From contig JAHQIY010000007.1 of NCBI GenBank assembly GCA_019054805.1, positions 997,501 to 1,061,500 on the forward strand: a stretch of 64,000 nucleotides of DNA. Reading direction: 5' to 3'. The DNA is from Brachionus manjavacas. Its lineage: Eukaryota; Rotifera; Eurotatoria; Ploima; Brachionidae. The notes beneath the pieces were generated by a model that had not been told where the DNA came from, made no database searches, and was given only the letters and a program-made list of their open reading frames with translations. Positions within the stretch are counted from its first letter, which is position 1; each line of letters starts with the position of its first letter. Position numbers and translations under genes: made by a program. Shown one piece after another: positions 34,703-48,279 of the stretch.

Positions 34703-37673
34703 ATGTCAAAAATTGAAAATAAAGAAAAGGAATACGACGAAGTTAGCGAAATTGTAATTTTTTTGTTAAATCTATTTATTTTCCGATTTAAAAAAAAAAT
34801 TGTTTCTTAGACAGTAGCTAGTCAAGAATTGGATGCTTGGAGTGAGACCGAAGACCATAGAGAAACATGGAATGGAAAATTTGATTTTTTTCTTTCTGCT
34901 CTGGGCTACGCTGTTGGACTTGGCGCAATTTGGAGATTTCCATATTTATGTTATAGAAATGGTGGTGGAGTTTTTTTGATTCCTTTCTTTTTCTTCTTGT
35001 TTCTTGTTGGAATTCCGCTTGTGTTTCTAGAACTTGGAGTTGGTAATAAAATTTTGCAAAATTTAGCTTTTATTTTCTAAATAAAAAATACAAGGACAAT
35101 TCACATCAACCGGACCATTAACTTGCTGGCAAATGGTACCTTTATTTAGAGGTAACTTAAAATTAAAATTCGATTACAAGTTTGATTATTTATACAAGGT
35201 ATTGGTCTGAGTATGAATATTGTAAATGCTTATCTGGCAATTTTTTACAATATGATAATTGCTTACTCGTTATATTTCCTTGTTCTTTCTTTTAATTCAA
35301 AACTTCCATGGGAGGAATGCAACCCAAAATGGTCTAGTCCTAGTAATTATTAAAAAAAGCTATTTTGTAAATAATTTTTCTAATTTCGTCATTAGATTGT
35401 GTTGATGATTATAGTCCTGATAAATTCACATTTACTAATTGTATAAATTCAAGCTTATATCTAAAATGTGGTAATGGTAAATGCTTTGATATAAACTCAT
35501 TAGATGGAACAACTGCTGATTGTAACATGAATGAAACAATGCTGTAGGCTTAATAAATTTAGATTGATTGAATTTTTAATCTTAAATTTATTAGTCAAAT
35601 GGTCGGCTGGTGGAATCCGACCTTTCCATCTCAAGACTACTGGAAGTAAAATTTATTTTCATTTAATCATACTTGCTTTTTAGTCACAAGTTTAAGTCAA
35701 AAAGATGACTTACGGATTGCGACTTTAAAACAACTTAGCATCTAATTAATAAATTTTTATTTATATTTATATTTAAATTAAAAGCAAAGTGATTTTGAAA
35801 AAAAGTTCGGGCATTGAAGAAACTGGAGAAATTGTCTGGCAACTTGCAGTAGCCTTAACCGTCGCGTGGGTAGGAGTTTTTGCCATGGTCATCAAGGGCA
35901 TTCATGTAACCTATGATTTTAGTTTATTTTTGGAAATCTAATAAATTTTTGAAAGGCTACCGGAAAAATTGTTTATTTTACTGCAACGTTTCCTTACTTA
36001 GTTCTCTTAATTCTCGGAATTAGAGGATGGCTTTTACCTGGTGCTGGAAAGGGAATCGAATTTTACATTTATCCCGACTTTTCAAAACTATCAGATGTTA
36101 ATGTATGGTACGATGCTGCAAGTAAAAATTTTAATTTTTCAATGGCTTTTTTTTAAAAAATTACCAATAAGGTCAAATTTTTTTCACATTAAGGTAACTT
36201 TATTAAAAAATAAACACATTTAAATTAAATTTAATGACAAAAAGTGTTTCGTATGGTGGTTTGGTTGCCCTATCATCATATAACAAATTCAATAATAATA
36301 TATTACGGTAAATAATTCTTATATTAATAACTTTTTTGCTATGAAACTAAAATTCATTGATATTCAGAGATTCCATAGTGGTTTCGATTAGCAATTGTTT
36401 AACTTCTGTTTTTGCTGGTTTTGTCATATTCAGTTACATCGGCTATTTATCACATGTAACTGGACAAGACATAAATGATGTTATTCAGGCCGGTAATTAT
36501 TACAGATTCAAACCATTTATAAGAATATTTTACATATTATTTAATTTAAGGACAAGGCTTAAGTTTTGTTGTTTTTCCTTATGCTGGTGAGCAAAGAAAT
36601 TAAAGAAAAAAATTCATTTGTCTTGAATTAAATAATGATTTATTTAGCAACAACTATCACAGGAGCTCCTTTTTGGGCAGCGTTATTTTTTGTAATGATG
36701 TTAGTACTGGGTCTAGATACAATGGTATTATTTATATTTTATGATTCATTTAATTTTTATGCACAAAATCTTTTAGATGGCTAGTGTTGAAACAGCAATT
36801 ACTAGTATTTTGGATGCTTTTCCATCTATGAAAAAAACTGCTCTAAGACGTTACTTGAGTATTTCAACAATTTGCTTGGTTTTTTTCTTAATTGGACTTA
36901 TTTTCACTACTCAGGCTGGAACGTATTGGATTGGTAAAATTCTAGTTTTAATCTTTTAAATTAATTTTAAAGACTTTTTGAAGAAATTTTTAATAATTAT
37001 GCGGGAGGTTGGGCAGTTATTTTTGTTGGTGCATTCGAAGCCATTTCTGTTAGCTGGTTTTACGGTTTCGGAAACTTCAAAACTGATCTTGAACTGATGA
37101 TAGGAAAACGATTTACAAAATATAAAATTTTTTATATTTGGAATATATTCTGGGCAGTCATAACACCAGGAATTTTGTTGGTAAAAATATTATAAGGCAC
37201 ATTTTCAGTTGTAATTTTTGATAACTAACTTAGGTTCTAGCGGTTTTGGCAATTAAAAATTCAAGTATTATAAAGTTAGATGATTACACCTTTCCTTATT
37301 GGTCCCATGTACTTGGAGAAATCATGACCTCGTTGACTTTGGCTGGAACAGTTTTATGGGCACTTTGGCTTGTAATAGATGCTCTATTCATCAATAAAAG
37401 GGTAACAATAAAATTAATTTTAAAAAATTTTTATTTTGATGAATTTTTGTTAGCCTTTATCATCTCTGATTAAACCAGATTTCGAGAGTTGGAGGCCTAA
37501 AAAAGGATACCATTATGACGAAATGCTGGTTGCCCATGGATTGCAACCTAGAAAAAGGCCTAGTAGAAAAAACCTTCAAGCTTTTGAAAATATTGTATGA
37601 TTTAATAGCAAGTTTATAAATTAGGATTAATTTTTTTTATTTTTAGTCATATAATGAAGAATCTCGATTTTAA
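34703..37673 (+). CDS. SLC6 sodium-coupled transporter, amino-acid type, second of the array, altered Na1 site
   Basis: A twelve-helix plasma-membrane symporter of the neurotransmitter/amino-acid transporter family. About 13 exons join in phase from Met 34703 to TAA 37671-37673. TM1 reads [20 protein letters not shown]. Gly in place of the monoamine-type Asp points to an amino-acid-like substrate. TM3 follows ([14 protein letters not shown]), then a Cys-bearing loop before [41 protein letters not shown], the QIFFTLSVSYGG and SSYNKFNNN region of TM6-TM7, and [16 protein letters not shown] (TM8), most like glycine-transporter TM8. The TM1 Asn that coordinates Na1 (GLGNVWRF in nearly all members) is Ala here. 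All other motifs I can see are intact. Exon structure and sequence show tandem duplication with its neighbours. Substrate is not assignable. Confidence 0.88.
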
Positions 37674-38454
37674 TTAATTCAGACTATTGATTAAACACAT
37701 TTGAAACGAGCGATTTGAATAATATATATTTTCTTATTGGTTTTAATATATTTAATTGAAAAAAAATAGTCTAGAATTTTTAAATTTTAAATCTTTATAA
37801 ATTTATTTTATAACTTTTGAAAATAAAAATTAAAAAAAATGATGAATAAATTTGAAATTTACCTGTCTCTAAATTACACCATTTTGAAATAAGATTTAAT
37901 TTCGATTTTTGAATTATTCAATTTGGCTTTCAAAAGCCACAAAAAAATTCTAAATAAATTCGAGGTCGTTTAGACCGATTTAGCTTTAAAATGATTATTT
38001 AACTCGTTATTAAGAGACTTGAACAGGTTTTTAGTGATAGAACGTCAAAATTTTTTTGATTCATGGATCATAAAATCACTTAAAAAACATTTAGACTAAA
38101 ATTTTGGTTTGTCAATAACAATTAAAGCCTCCAAACAAATTTTAAATTCTATTTATTTATTTAAATTTATCTAAAAAAAACCTGAAAAGTTTAAATAAAA
38201 ATAAAAATTAGATAATTTTTGTTTTTTAATTTTTACTTAGAATACTTTTAAGTACATAAAAACTGAATATTAAATTTTTTTGAGACTGAGATCATTATAA
38301 ACATGGATAAAGAGTAAATCTGGAATTATGAAATTTTAGGTTTTCTTTAGAGCAATTTCAAACAATTTTTGATATATAAAATTAATTTTATAATTTAGCT
38401 TTGATTATTTATATTAAAAAAAAAATAAAATTGAGCATTAGCCTGCTAAAGATA
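37674..38454. other. AT-rich spacer between SLC6 paralogues
   Basis: Only AT-rich DNA is seen. It must contain the 3' end of one paralogue and the promoter of the next. Confidence 0.45.
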
Positions 38455-41400
38455 ATGATTTCAGAGAATAATAATAGTCAAGAAAATAAAAGTGAAAATC
38501 AGCATGTAAAGCGTGAGACATGGACTGGAAAATTTGATTTCTTTTTGTCAGCTTTGGGATATGCAGGTTAAAACTTTTGAGAATTTTATTTTTTATATTA
38601 AATTTGATTGTTTTCAATTTAATTTAGTTGGACTTGGTAATGTATGGAGGTATTAGTTTGAGACTTTCGAAAATGAAAATGAAATAATAATATTAAAAAA
38701 AAATTAGATTTCCTTATCTTTGCTATCGAAATGGAGGTGGAGTTTTTTTTATACCGTACTTTATTTTTATGCTTTTAGTTGGAATTCCGTTAGTTTTTTT
38801 GGAACTTGGAGTTGGTAAGAACAAAAAGAAAAATTTCGTTAAATAATTTGACTATTTTTTTAAGGTCAATTTACATCTAATGGTGAGATACGCATAATTT
38901 TTTTAACAATCAAAAATTTTCTTTTGAAAAGGTCCTTTGACTAGTTGGAAGATGGTTCCAATATTCAGAGGTATTGGTTTGTCAATGAATATTGTCAACT
39001 TTTATCTTGTTTTATATTACAATATGATAATCGCTTATTCACTTTATTATTTGGTGGTTTCGTTGACATCTAAATTGCCATGGCAAGAGTGTAATCCTGC
39101 ATGGTCAAGTCCAAGTAAAATTTTTTAAGAGTAAAATTTATTTCTTGTAAAATTTTTATTTCATAAAGATTGCGTTGATGACTATAGTCAGCAGAATTTT
39201 CGTCTCGTAACATGTGATGATTTAAATAATACCTTAAGATGTGACAATGGTCAGTGTTTTAATATCACATCTTTGACTGGTTCAATAGCAAATTGCACTA
39301 CTAATCAAAGTAACTTGGATTTGGTCGGATGGTGGAATCCATCATTTCCTTCTCAAGATTATTGGAAGTATAAATCATTTTATAATTATTTTATAATTTC
39401 CATCTAAATTGGTTTAAAAGCAATGTCATACTGATGAAAAGTTCTGGTATTGATGAATCTGGAACTATTGTTTGGCAGCTTATAGTGGCTTTAATAGTAG
39501 CTTGGATTTTATCTTGGTGTATGGTTGTTAAAGGAATAGCTGTAATTAAAATTTGTAATAAAATTTTCAAATTTCAACTATTTATTTTAAGATTTCTGGC
39601 AAGATAGTCTATTTTACCGCATCATTTCCATATGTTATCTTGCTTATCCTCGGAATTAGAGGCTGGATTCTTCCTGGTGCAGCCAAGGGTATTGAGTTCT
39701 ATATTAAGCCAGATTTTTCAAAATTATCTGACATAAATGTTTGGACTGATGCTGCGTGTAAAATTAATTTGAAATATTCTATTTATTTTTTTTATTTATT
39801 TTTCTTAAGCGCAAATATTTTTTTCACTAAGGTAATTTAAAAAAAGATCCAATTATGAAGTTGTGATTAAATAAAAAATAAAGTTTAGATTGATCATTCT
39901 AAAAGTGATTATCTTAGTAACATGATAGAAAAGCTTCTTTTAGCTATGTTATTAAAAATTTGTAGACCTTAACTTGATCCTTAAGTTAACCGATAATCAT
40001 CAGATTGATTATTCTTTAATCGATATTGAAAGAGATCTGATTTTTTTCACAACTTCAAAATTCACAGCCTTCCAAATTTTTCAATTTTTTTATTTTAAAA
40101 ATTTTAAAGTATTGCATATGGAGGTCTAACATCACTCGCATCTTATAACAAATTTCAAACTAATGTAATGAGAGACGCAATCGTTGTTTCGTTTAGTAAT
40201 TGTTTAACTTCGGTTTTTGCCGGTTTTGTCATTTTCAGTTATATGGGATATTTGTCTCATGTAACTGGACAGCCTATCGATCAAGTTGTACAACCAGGTA
40301 ATTTTTAGATCAAAAACAAAAAATTTAGTCAAAAAATTATCCTCAATCGGTTTTTTAAAATTTAATATTTTTTATAAGATTATTTCAATAAATTGAGCCC
40401 CATATATTTTAATTGCTTCCAGATTAAATTATGTTCTTAAACAAAATACACATTTATTTAAAATTTTCTCATTAAATTTTTCTTAGGACAAGGCCTTGCT
40501 TTTATAGTTTATCCTTATGCAGGTAAATTTTAATTATTTAATAAAATTTCAATAAAAAATGTGATAAAATTAAGTGACTACAATTCCACCGGCGCCATTG
40601 TGGGCTATATTGTTTTTCATTATGATGCTTATGTTGGGAATTGATTCAATGGTTAATAAAAGGAATTACATTCATTTTCAATTGTTTTTTAACCTTTCAT
40701 TTAGATGACAAGTGTTGAAATTACAATAACAAGTATATTGGATTTTTTTCCTAGTTTGAGGAGAAAAAGTTTATATAAAGTAATAACAATCACTGGAATA
40801 TGCATCATTCAATTTATTGCGAGTTTAAACTTCACTCTTCAATCTGGAACATACTGGATCGGTAAGATACTTTTTTTAAATCTATAATTTTAGTATGTTT
40901 CAATGTAAAGAATTTGTTGACTACTATTCTGGAAATTGGGCGGTGTTTTGTGTTGCAGCTCTTGAAGCGATTTCTATTTCATGGTTTTATGGTATTTACT
41001 GATCATAATTGAAAATTAAATTATTTCAAATTTCAAATTTCTTATTCAAGGCTTGAGCAATTTTAAGAAAGATTTATCACTAATGATAGGAGAAAAGTAC
41101 ACTAATAGCAAATTTTTTTATGGGTGGTATTTTTCGTGGTTTTTTATTTGCCCAGTCTATTTAATTGTAATTTTTTTTATTTTCTGAAATTTTTATAAGT
41201 TGAAGATTCATTTTAGGTCTTGACAGTTTTATCATTTGTGAATTCGAAGCCTTTAAAAACAGGATCGTATGTTTATCCTCGATGGGCTCAAATTCTCGGA
41301 CAATTAATGACATTTTCAACTTTTTCTGGTACACTTTTTTGGGCTTTGTGGCTGATTATTAGAAATCTATTCATCACTAAACAAGTATACCAACTATTTA

Positions 41401-41578
41401 AAAAAAAATTATTTTGATTTTGATTTTAAAGCCATTAATTGATTTGATCAAACCAGATTTTGAAAATTGGAGACCTTTAAAAAAAACAGACCAGATCAAA
41501 ATGAAGCTAATTCATGAATTGCCATTAAGTGAAAATGAAGAATTTAATAATGAGACTATTGAAATACAAAAATTCTGA
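38455..41578 (+). CDS. SLC6 sodium-coupled transporter, amino-acid type, third of the array
   Basis: Same family and exon plan as the preceding gene, with extra introns, including one that splits TM1. It starts at Met 38455 and ends EIQKF at 41578. TM1 is canonical: YA then VGLGNVWR then [11 protein letters not shown], so both the amino-acid-type Gly and the Na1 Asn are present. The extracellular loop ([10 protein letters not shown] and [11 protein letters not shown], with potential N-glycosylation sites) parallels the neighbour. Later parts include [63 protein letters not shown] and [17 protein letters not shown]. The C-terminal tail differs from its neighbour. One intron (about 39836-40111) contains a foldback repeat. 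Substrate unknown. Confidence 0.88.
39851..40063. repeat. foldback repeat in an SLC6 intron
   Basis: AATTATGAAGTTGTGATT (39851-39868) is mirrored by the reverse complement of TTCACAACTTCAAAATT at the other end of the intron, and weaker internal palindromes lie between. The span of about 210 bp fits a small MITE. It is not the same family as the 364-bp element. Confidence 0.45.
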
Positions 41579-42599
41579 TTTATTTTTTTTTTCTGTTTTT
41601 AGAATATTTTATTTTTAATAAAATTACCGCTACTTTGAACAAAAAATTATCATTTATAATTATTTTTCAAAGGCCCTAGATTCTATTATGACTACAAGAA
41701 TTAAAAAACATTCTAACTATTCGATATTTGAATTATCAAATTAATTACATCAAAAGAGAATATTTTGAAAATATTTCAAATTGTAAAATGTAATGTTTTA
41801 TTTTTTTTATTGTGTGAATATTCTAGGTTTAATTGAAAAATACAAAATTTTATTCTACTTAGTTAAAAGCTGATTTCGCCTTTTAGAAAGAGATCTTGGT
41901 TTCCAGTTGAGCAACAATCTAAAATCAAGTTTAATTGTGATAAAAAAAGTGAACAGAACCTAAGAAATATTTAATAATTCTTTTAGGTATTAAAAAGCCT
42001 GGGTCGGTGAAACCTCACCACACACATAATTCATAAAAACTTTCAAAAATTTATGCATTCAAAAAAATTTTCAAATGAAACTTAATACAATAGAATAATA
42101 CGAAACGATAAAAATTTGATAACTTTTTATTTTCTATTAAAATAAAATAAATTCTTTGAAAAATATCTTATTTTAATTTTTTTTCTTTTCAATTTTAAAG
42201 TTAACTTTTCATAAAATTTTATTAATTTCAAATATTACAATTTTTGGTGTTAAATACATTATACATAAAGTTTCCGAGGGGTCAATAAGCCAAGTTTAGC
42301 TTTTGGACTATTAAAAGCTAAAGTATTATTAATTTTTTGTAATATAAACTTGAAAAAAACTTGAATTTAAATAAAAAAATTGTTTAAAATGGCATTAAGA
42401 GCTTCAGTCAAAAGCTAATTATTTTAATTGCTTTCCTATTTCAATGATGCTGAACGAGGTGGTTAAGATTTTACACTTAATTACTGTAAAATCGAAATTT
42501 AGTAGAAAAAAAAGGAATTTCGTTGCATTTCTTAAGTAGATTTCAATTATAATCTTTAATTAGTTTTTTTTCGGGTTCGTTAACAATTTAACTTAAACA
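41579..42599. other. AT-rich spacer, nothing recognised
   Basis: Between the third SLC6 gene and a LINE fragment. No exon-like or repeat-like sequence that I can support. Confidence 0.45.
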
Positions 42600-42815
42600 T
42601 TATGGGGATGTAAACTGAAAAACCTTTTGATCCGTTCTTTATTCGGTACACCACAAGGCAAGAGAAATAACGAAAGACCAAAGATGATCTGGAGAAGAAC
42701 ATTTGAAAGAGAGTTGCAAGAGATGAAACTCACATGGAAGCAGGCAGAAATTGCCGCCAAGGATAGGGTTGAATGGAGGATATGCGTGAACACCTTATGC
42801 TCCACAAAGAGTTAA
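42600..42815 (+). pseudogene. LINE C-terminal fragment
   Basis: An open frame of about 62 codons (GKRNNERPKMIWRRTFEREL, then EMKLTWKQAEIAAKDRVEWR, then VNTLCSTKS). The pattern RGRPK.TWRR..E.E....LTW..AE..A.DR..WR..V..LC is the C-terminal tail of many endonuclease-reverse-transcriptase LINEs. Everything upstream is missing. It is a different family from the LINE at 28130-28720. Confidence 0.7.
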
Positions 42816-43032
42816 AGTTAGTGGAAGGACATTTTTTTTAAATGTTTAAATTTTACGATACTAAATAAAAATAATTATTGATTTTGAAAATTTCAGTCAT
42901 TACAATTGTATAAAAATTAATTAAAATCAAAAAGCTAAGTTTCAAATTGTATTGAGAGATAATTATCTACATTTATTGATTAAATTATTTTCACATTTAA
43001 AAATATTAAAATTTAATTTCAATTAAATCATT

Positions 43033-46000
43033 TTAAATTCTCTTGCAAATATTTAACGCATGAGTAACTGCATCATGAATCGTCACATGCAGAATTCTTT
43101 CATCCAAATATTCTTCACAAGTTGCCTTTGCCATACTCTTAAATCTATCAGTAAAAGCATCTTAGAAAAAAAATATTCCACTGCAATTAACTTTATTATT
43201 ATTATTTTAAATTACCATTGCAATCTGCCAAAAAAACGATTACTCCGATTTCATTGTAATCTGATATCAACTTAGAAAAAAAAATTGTAATAGTGAAAAT
43301 TTTCAAAATTATCATTATTAATTTACTTGATTAATCGTTTTTACTCCAACTGAATCAATGAAATTGATAGGCGAGCAATCGATTATTAAAAAGTTAAAAT
43401 TAGGTATTGGTATTTCAGAATTTTCGTCAAAGTTATCTTCATTATCTGAAAAGTTAATATTTTTATTTGTTTTATCTCCCATTTGAGATTCAGTATCTGC
43501 ATTCTGTCGCTCAGCTTGATGCTCAAACATTTCATATTCAGTCATGTAGTTTTCATCTAAAGCATCATGTTTGCATTTTGTATCCTCGGGATCATCAGCT
43601 TAATTAATTTGAAAAAAATTTACAAAAAAATATTTTAAAAAAATTTACAAAAAAAATATTTTTAAAAAATTTATTTTAATACCTGAAACTTTGTTTTTTA
43701 AAACGTACACATTGATATTTTTCTCATAAACTTTATTCTTTTTTTGTCTTGATCTAATCAGAAATTTTGGTAAGCGCTATTAAAGTTAAATATATTTAAA
43801 AAATTAACAGAAAATGTAAATAATACTATTTTGAATTCTTTCGATTCATCTTGTTCCAGTTTACTTTTTCTCTTTTCTAAAATCCTGTTTTTAACAGCAA
43901 TGTATTCCTGAGGTTTAGCTTCTGTCAACTCATAAATAGATTTCCTGAATCGTGCCGAATTAGTAGCATGCAAATCGGACTGCACTCTTACTATTTTAAT
44001 TTTGTCGATTTCATGAGCCTATTTGAGAAGGATTTAAATTTTCTTAAACTCAATTTTAGATATTATCTAACATCTTGATATAGCTTTATGTCTCTGTAAA
44101 GTTCAGTTCCATGTATATTTCCTAAAATAGCAGCATATGGTCTATAAATAAATATAGAATTAAAAGAATCTTTTAAAATTTAATTAAGTCTTACTGAGAA
44201 GATCGTACTAGATGAGAAATAATGTAAAATACAACTCCAAATCCTAGGCCGATTTCTACATCTAGAATAACAACTGATAAAAATGTAATTAAAAATTGCA
44301 TCTTGGTGAAAAAAAATTAATTTTTTTGATTTTTAATTTAATGGAATAATTACGAATTCTAGTTTATTTATTTTCCAATAAAATTTCAACTCGAAAACTT
44401 TGAGTAATAGATTCTTCAACGATGCAATTATGATCGAAGCTAGACAGGCTTGTGGAAGAGCTTGAAATAGTGGAGCTATAAAGCCCAGTACTAGTGCAAC
44501 TATTAAGCAGGATACAATTGAAACTAATTGAGTTTTTCCGCCTGCATTGTTTTGTACACACGAGCGAGCCAGTGATCCTCCACTTGCCATACAATGAAAA
44601 AACGATGAAAACACATTACTAGCACCGTAAGCAAATAATTCTTGAGTAGTGTTGATCTTGTACCGATGCATTTTCGAAAATAAGTCGCATAGAGAAAAAT
44701 TAATGGCAAATGAAACAATCGCTATTAGAAAAGCTTCTATTATCATATCTTTTACAATAAATAGAGGAGGTATTTGAGGAGGAGGTATTCTTAAGAAAAT
44801 CTCATTAAAATTTCCAAACGCAGTTTTTTTAAATTTAATTACCCAGCTTGGATCGGACCAATTACTTTGACATCAAAATTTTCACTAAATTTAGCAAAAT
44901 GAGAAATTAATGTTCCAAAGATTACCTTTTTTTAAATTAAATTTAAAGTTAAATCAAAAAAAAAAAAGAAAAAAAGTTGTACAATTAACAGTTCAGTTGG
45001 AAATGGCACTTAAATATTATTAAATGAGTTTATATTTTTTAGATTTATTGCCAAAAGCTTATGACTCTCTTATTTTTCAATAGAAATTTTAATTAAATTT
45101 TATTTTAATACTTGTTTAACTTACTTTAAAAAATTAAAAATCTAACTGAATAAATCAAGAGTCTTAAAAACTTTGGCAAAAATGATTGATTCAAAAATTA
45201 CCGGTCATCTTTTTTGAGTATCGTTCGTTGATGTGAATTTTTATCACCATTAAAATAGTTATGCAAACCAATGATATGATAACAGTGGCTAGATGAGCTG
45301 TGCTCAAATTGGAAAATATGTCAATATACGTCTATAGTCATTTTGTATTTAAATTTATTTTTAAATTTTTAAATAAAAATTTTACTTTTGGTATTTTGAA
45401 AGCTCCTGAAAATCCTTTGGTAGAAATTCCAAGAACAGATTTTAATTGTGAAGTTAAAACATGAATGGCGCTTCCTTTAATTTAATTAATTTATCAAAAA
45501 TTTCATTATTTTATTCTAATGCTTACCAGCCAAAAAACCATTTACCAAAGGCTCGCTTAAGTATGATGTAAGAAATCCGAGTTGGAAAAAGAACATAACT
45601 ATCTGAATGATACCAACCCAGAACGTAGTGGCCATCACAATCAAAACTTTTGCTTGATCTCGATCCAAACTCAAAAAATTCGAAGCGTCAATGTTCTGTG
45701 AAATATTGTTTGCCAAATTAAATTCGTAAAGTGTTTTATTAAAGCCCTCAGGTGGAGCATATTTTCCTTCAAGTTGAGATAGTGATGTGCCTACCATTAG
45801 TGCGACAATTGCCAAAGTTCCAATTGATATCTGTCTTGAAGTTCCAAAAATCCAATAGATCAAAGCTGGAAAGAACGAGCTGTAAAGACCATAAATTGGC
45901 GGAATATTTACCAATAGAGCATATCCCATGCTTTCGGGTATGTGCATTATTCCAACAGTAAGACCAGCCAAGAGATCTGCTAACAGCCATTCTTTAAAAT

Positions 46001-46277
46001 TGTAGCTTCGCATCCATTTCCATGCCGGAAATCTATTTATTAAGTTTTTTTTCAAGCAATTCTTTCCCGGCGAACAATTTTTAATCAACATTTTCTGTAT
46101 AAACAGAAGAATACTAAACCCAACAAAATTTTTTGATTTGTATTTATGGTGAAATTTTGCATGGTTGTAAACCGGACGGTTAATATTTAAATCAACTGAT
46201 AAACTCTCATCTTCGCTGTATTCTTTTATGTCATCTATTTTATCGTTGTTTTTCTTACATTTATTATTGAACTTCAT
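43033..46277 (-). CDS. SLC26-family anion transporter
   Basis: A SulP/SLC26 membrane transporter or exchanger for anions such as sulfate, chloride, bicarbonate or oxalate. The start is Met 46277 in the large exon 46277-about 45530. After a charged N-terminus (KFHHKYKSKNFVGFS) come FPAWKWMRSYNFKEWLLADL, the signature TVGIMHIPESMGYALL, NIPPIYGLYSSFFPALIYWI, and FGTSRQISIGTLAIVALMVG. Mid-gene exons give NFSLCDLFSKMHRYKINTTQ and YGASNVFSSFFHCMASGGSL. The C-terminal STAS domain starts before the acidic insert DNEDNFDENSEIP and includes FNFLIIDCSPINFIDSVGVK; the last exon reads DAFTDRFKSMAKATCEEYLD and ends near CKRI. About nine exons. Which vertebrate paralogue (A1-A6 type) it matches cannot be settled here. 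Confidence 0.88.
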
Positions 46278-47077
46278 ATTTATTAATTTTCTAAAAGAGA
46301 TTAAATGTCTTGTAGTAATTTTAGATTTTTTTATAGGAACATTTTTCAGAAAAGTTAAATTCTTATTACTGTGTAGTTTTTGGAAAAATTGCTAAAACTA
46401 TGATATTCTAAAAAAAATCTTTTCATAGCTAAACGTCTCCAAATGAAATTATAATGGCAGATTCATTAGACCGATTAAAATTAAAATAAAAAATTCTTAT
46501 GTTAACTTTTAATGTCTTTTTTGCATTTTAGTAAGTTGTCAAAATTTTAGGATTAAACAAATAATCTTTATAAATTGGTTTAAAAATGAAATAAATCTGG
46601 ATTTTTTTTCTTTTAGAATTCATTTAAGTATTTTGGTCAACTAGCTGATTTATTTAAATAGCCGGTTTTATTAATATCATTTAAGATGATTAAAGCATCC
46701 AGATTTTTGACTAATTAAAAATTCCATCATGTTAATTTTGATTAAATTCATTTTTGGTATTATATTTAGCAATTAATTGTTGTTTTGTTGCTTGTATAAA
46801 TTTTTTGATTCTCACTTTTAGAATTAAGTTCTTTGAACTTTAAATTTTACCCTTAGGAGTCATTTTACCATATTGAGTTTAATTGTTATTTAAATATTAA
46901 AGAAAAAAAAACCTTATTTAAAAAGATTAACATATCGGACAACTTACTAAATTAAATATACATAATACTAGTTTTTTCAAAAAAAAATGCTTTTAATATT
47001 AAAATTGCATATATATTAATTAAAAAATTTTGTAATTCTTTTTCTCGATAGTTATCAGACATTTCATAGCATTTTGA
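46278..47077. other. AT-rich spacer, nothing recognised
   Basis: Upstream of the SLC26 gene; its promoter should lie in the first few hundred bases. Confidence 0.45.
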
Positions 47078-47283
47078 AGGTGAGTTTGAGTGCTTTGCAC
47101 CCAAGTAGCGATTGTGAGTGATATGCTCAAAATTTTTAAGTGAATTACTCACACTAACACTCGAAAAAAAATAAATGAAAATTTTTAAAAATTTTATAAA
47201 TTCCTATATCAAACATATTAAAATATGATAAAATAATTTATTTATATTTTATGATTTTTTATTGTTTAAATTAAAAAAAAAAC

Positions 47284-47356
47284 TAAATGCTAAGATGGTG
47301 TAATCAGTAGAGTATTTGATTAAAAGAACAAATTTAAGTTTTAAATCCTTCAAAAG
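47284..47356 (+). pseudogene. possible tRNA-derived relic
   Basis: GATGGTGTAATCAGTAGAGT resembles a tRNA D-arm and A box, and AGTTTTAAATCCTTC, about 35 bases later, resembles a degraded B box. The acceptor stem does not pair well, so this is at best a decayed tRNA or SINE head. Confidence 0.25.
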
Positions 47357-48279
47357 GTGAAATTTTTTGAAATTGTTTAAAATGGATTTAATAGATTTAT
47401 TTTAATAATGAAAAAATGATTAAAAATTCCTTTTTTTAATTTTTGCTAATCGCTGTCTCAAAACATTGAAATTTAATTTGTCATTATTATCGATAACAAA
47501 CTAATAGACCAGAGATAAGCTCTATCTTATCACTTGTTTAAAAATATATATAAATTCATTTGTTTAAAAATATCAATTAATTAAAAAATTAGAAAAATCG
47601 TCTTATCATTTTTTTCGTGATCTCGTTATTTTAATCTCGAATAAAAATTAAAACATGTATAAAGCTTTACTACAAAAAAAGTGTTAAAACTTTTCAAAAT
47701 ATGTCTGAAACATAGAGTCATGGTTTTGGAAAATCAAACTGATTTGATGCTTCAAAAAAAATAGAATTTGTGTTATATGATTCATTACCTTAAATTAAAT
47801 CAAATTAAATCAAAAAAAAAATAAGGAATAACAAAATTGTTAATGAAGTAATTTATTTATTCATTTTTATTCTCTTATTTCTCTTATTAATAAACAACAA
47901 TCAAGTTCGAAATCGGTGAAGTAATAAATGGTATTTTTACTTATTACAAAAACCTTTTGCCATAAATGCGAAATTGTAAATCTTTCCGCAAATTAATCGT
48001 TTAAATCCAGCCAGTCATCTACTCAAGTGTTAATTAGATAGGCTGCATCTAGTTAAAATTTTGGAAAAATAAATTAATGGCTTAACAAGTCTTATTGTGA
48101 AAATGTTGTTATAGATGGTCTAAGTTTTTTAAAAATTGTATTTTTTTAAAATTCTGTATCAAGAGTAACTAGAGAATCTCATTGAAACTAATTTAACTGA
48201 GTTAAGTGAAAATGATTCGAATAATGAGGGAGATTTTCTAGAGAAACTTTTAACAAAAAATCAGGAACCTGAAAAATTC

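Noticed and set aside
46952..47152. 63-66 codon minus-strand ORF
   Set aside because: Its coding half is the 85-bp inverted-repeat arm and the remainder is AT-rich Ile/Phe translation, so it is not a gene.
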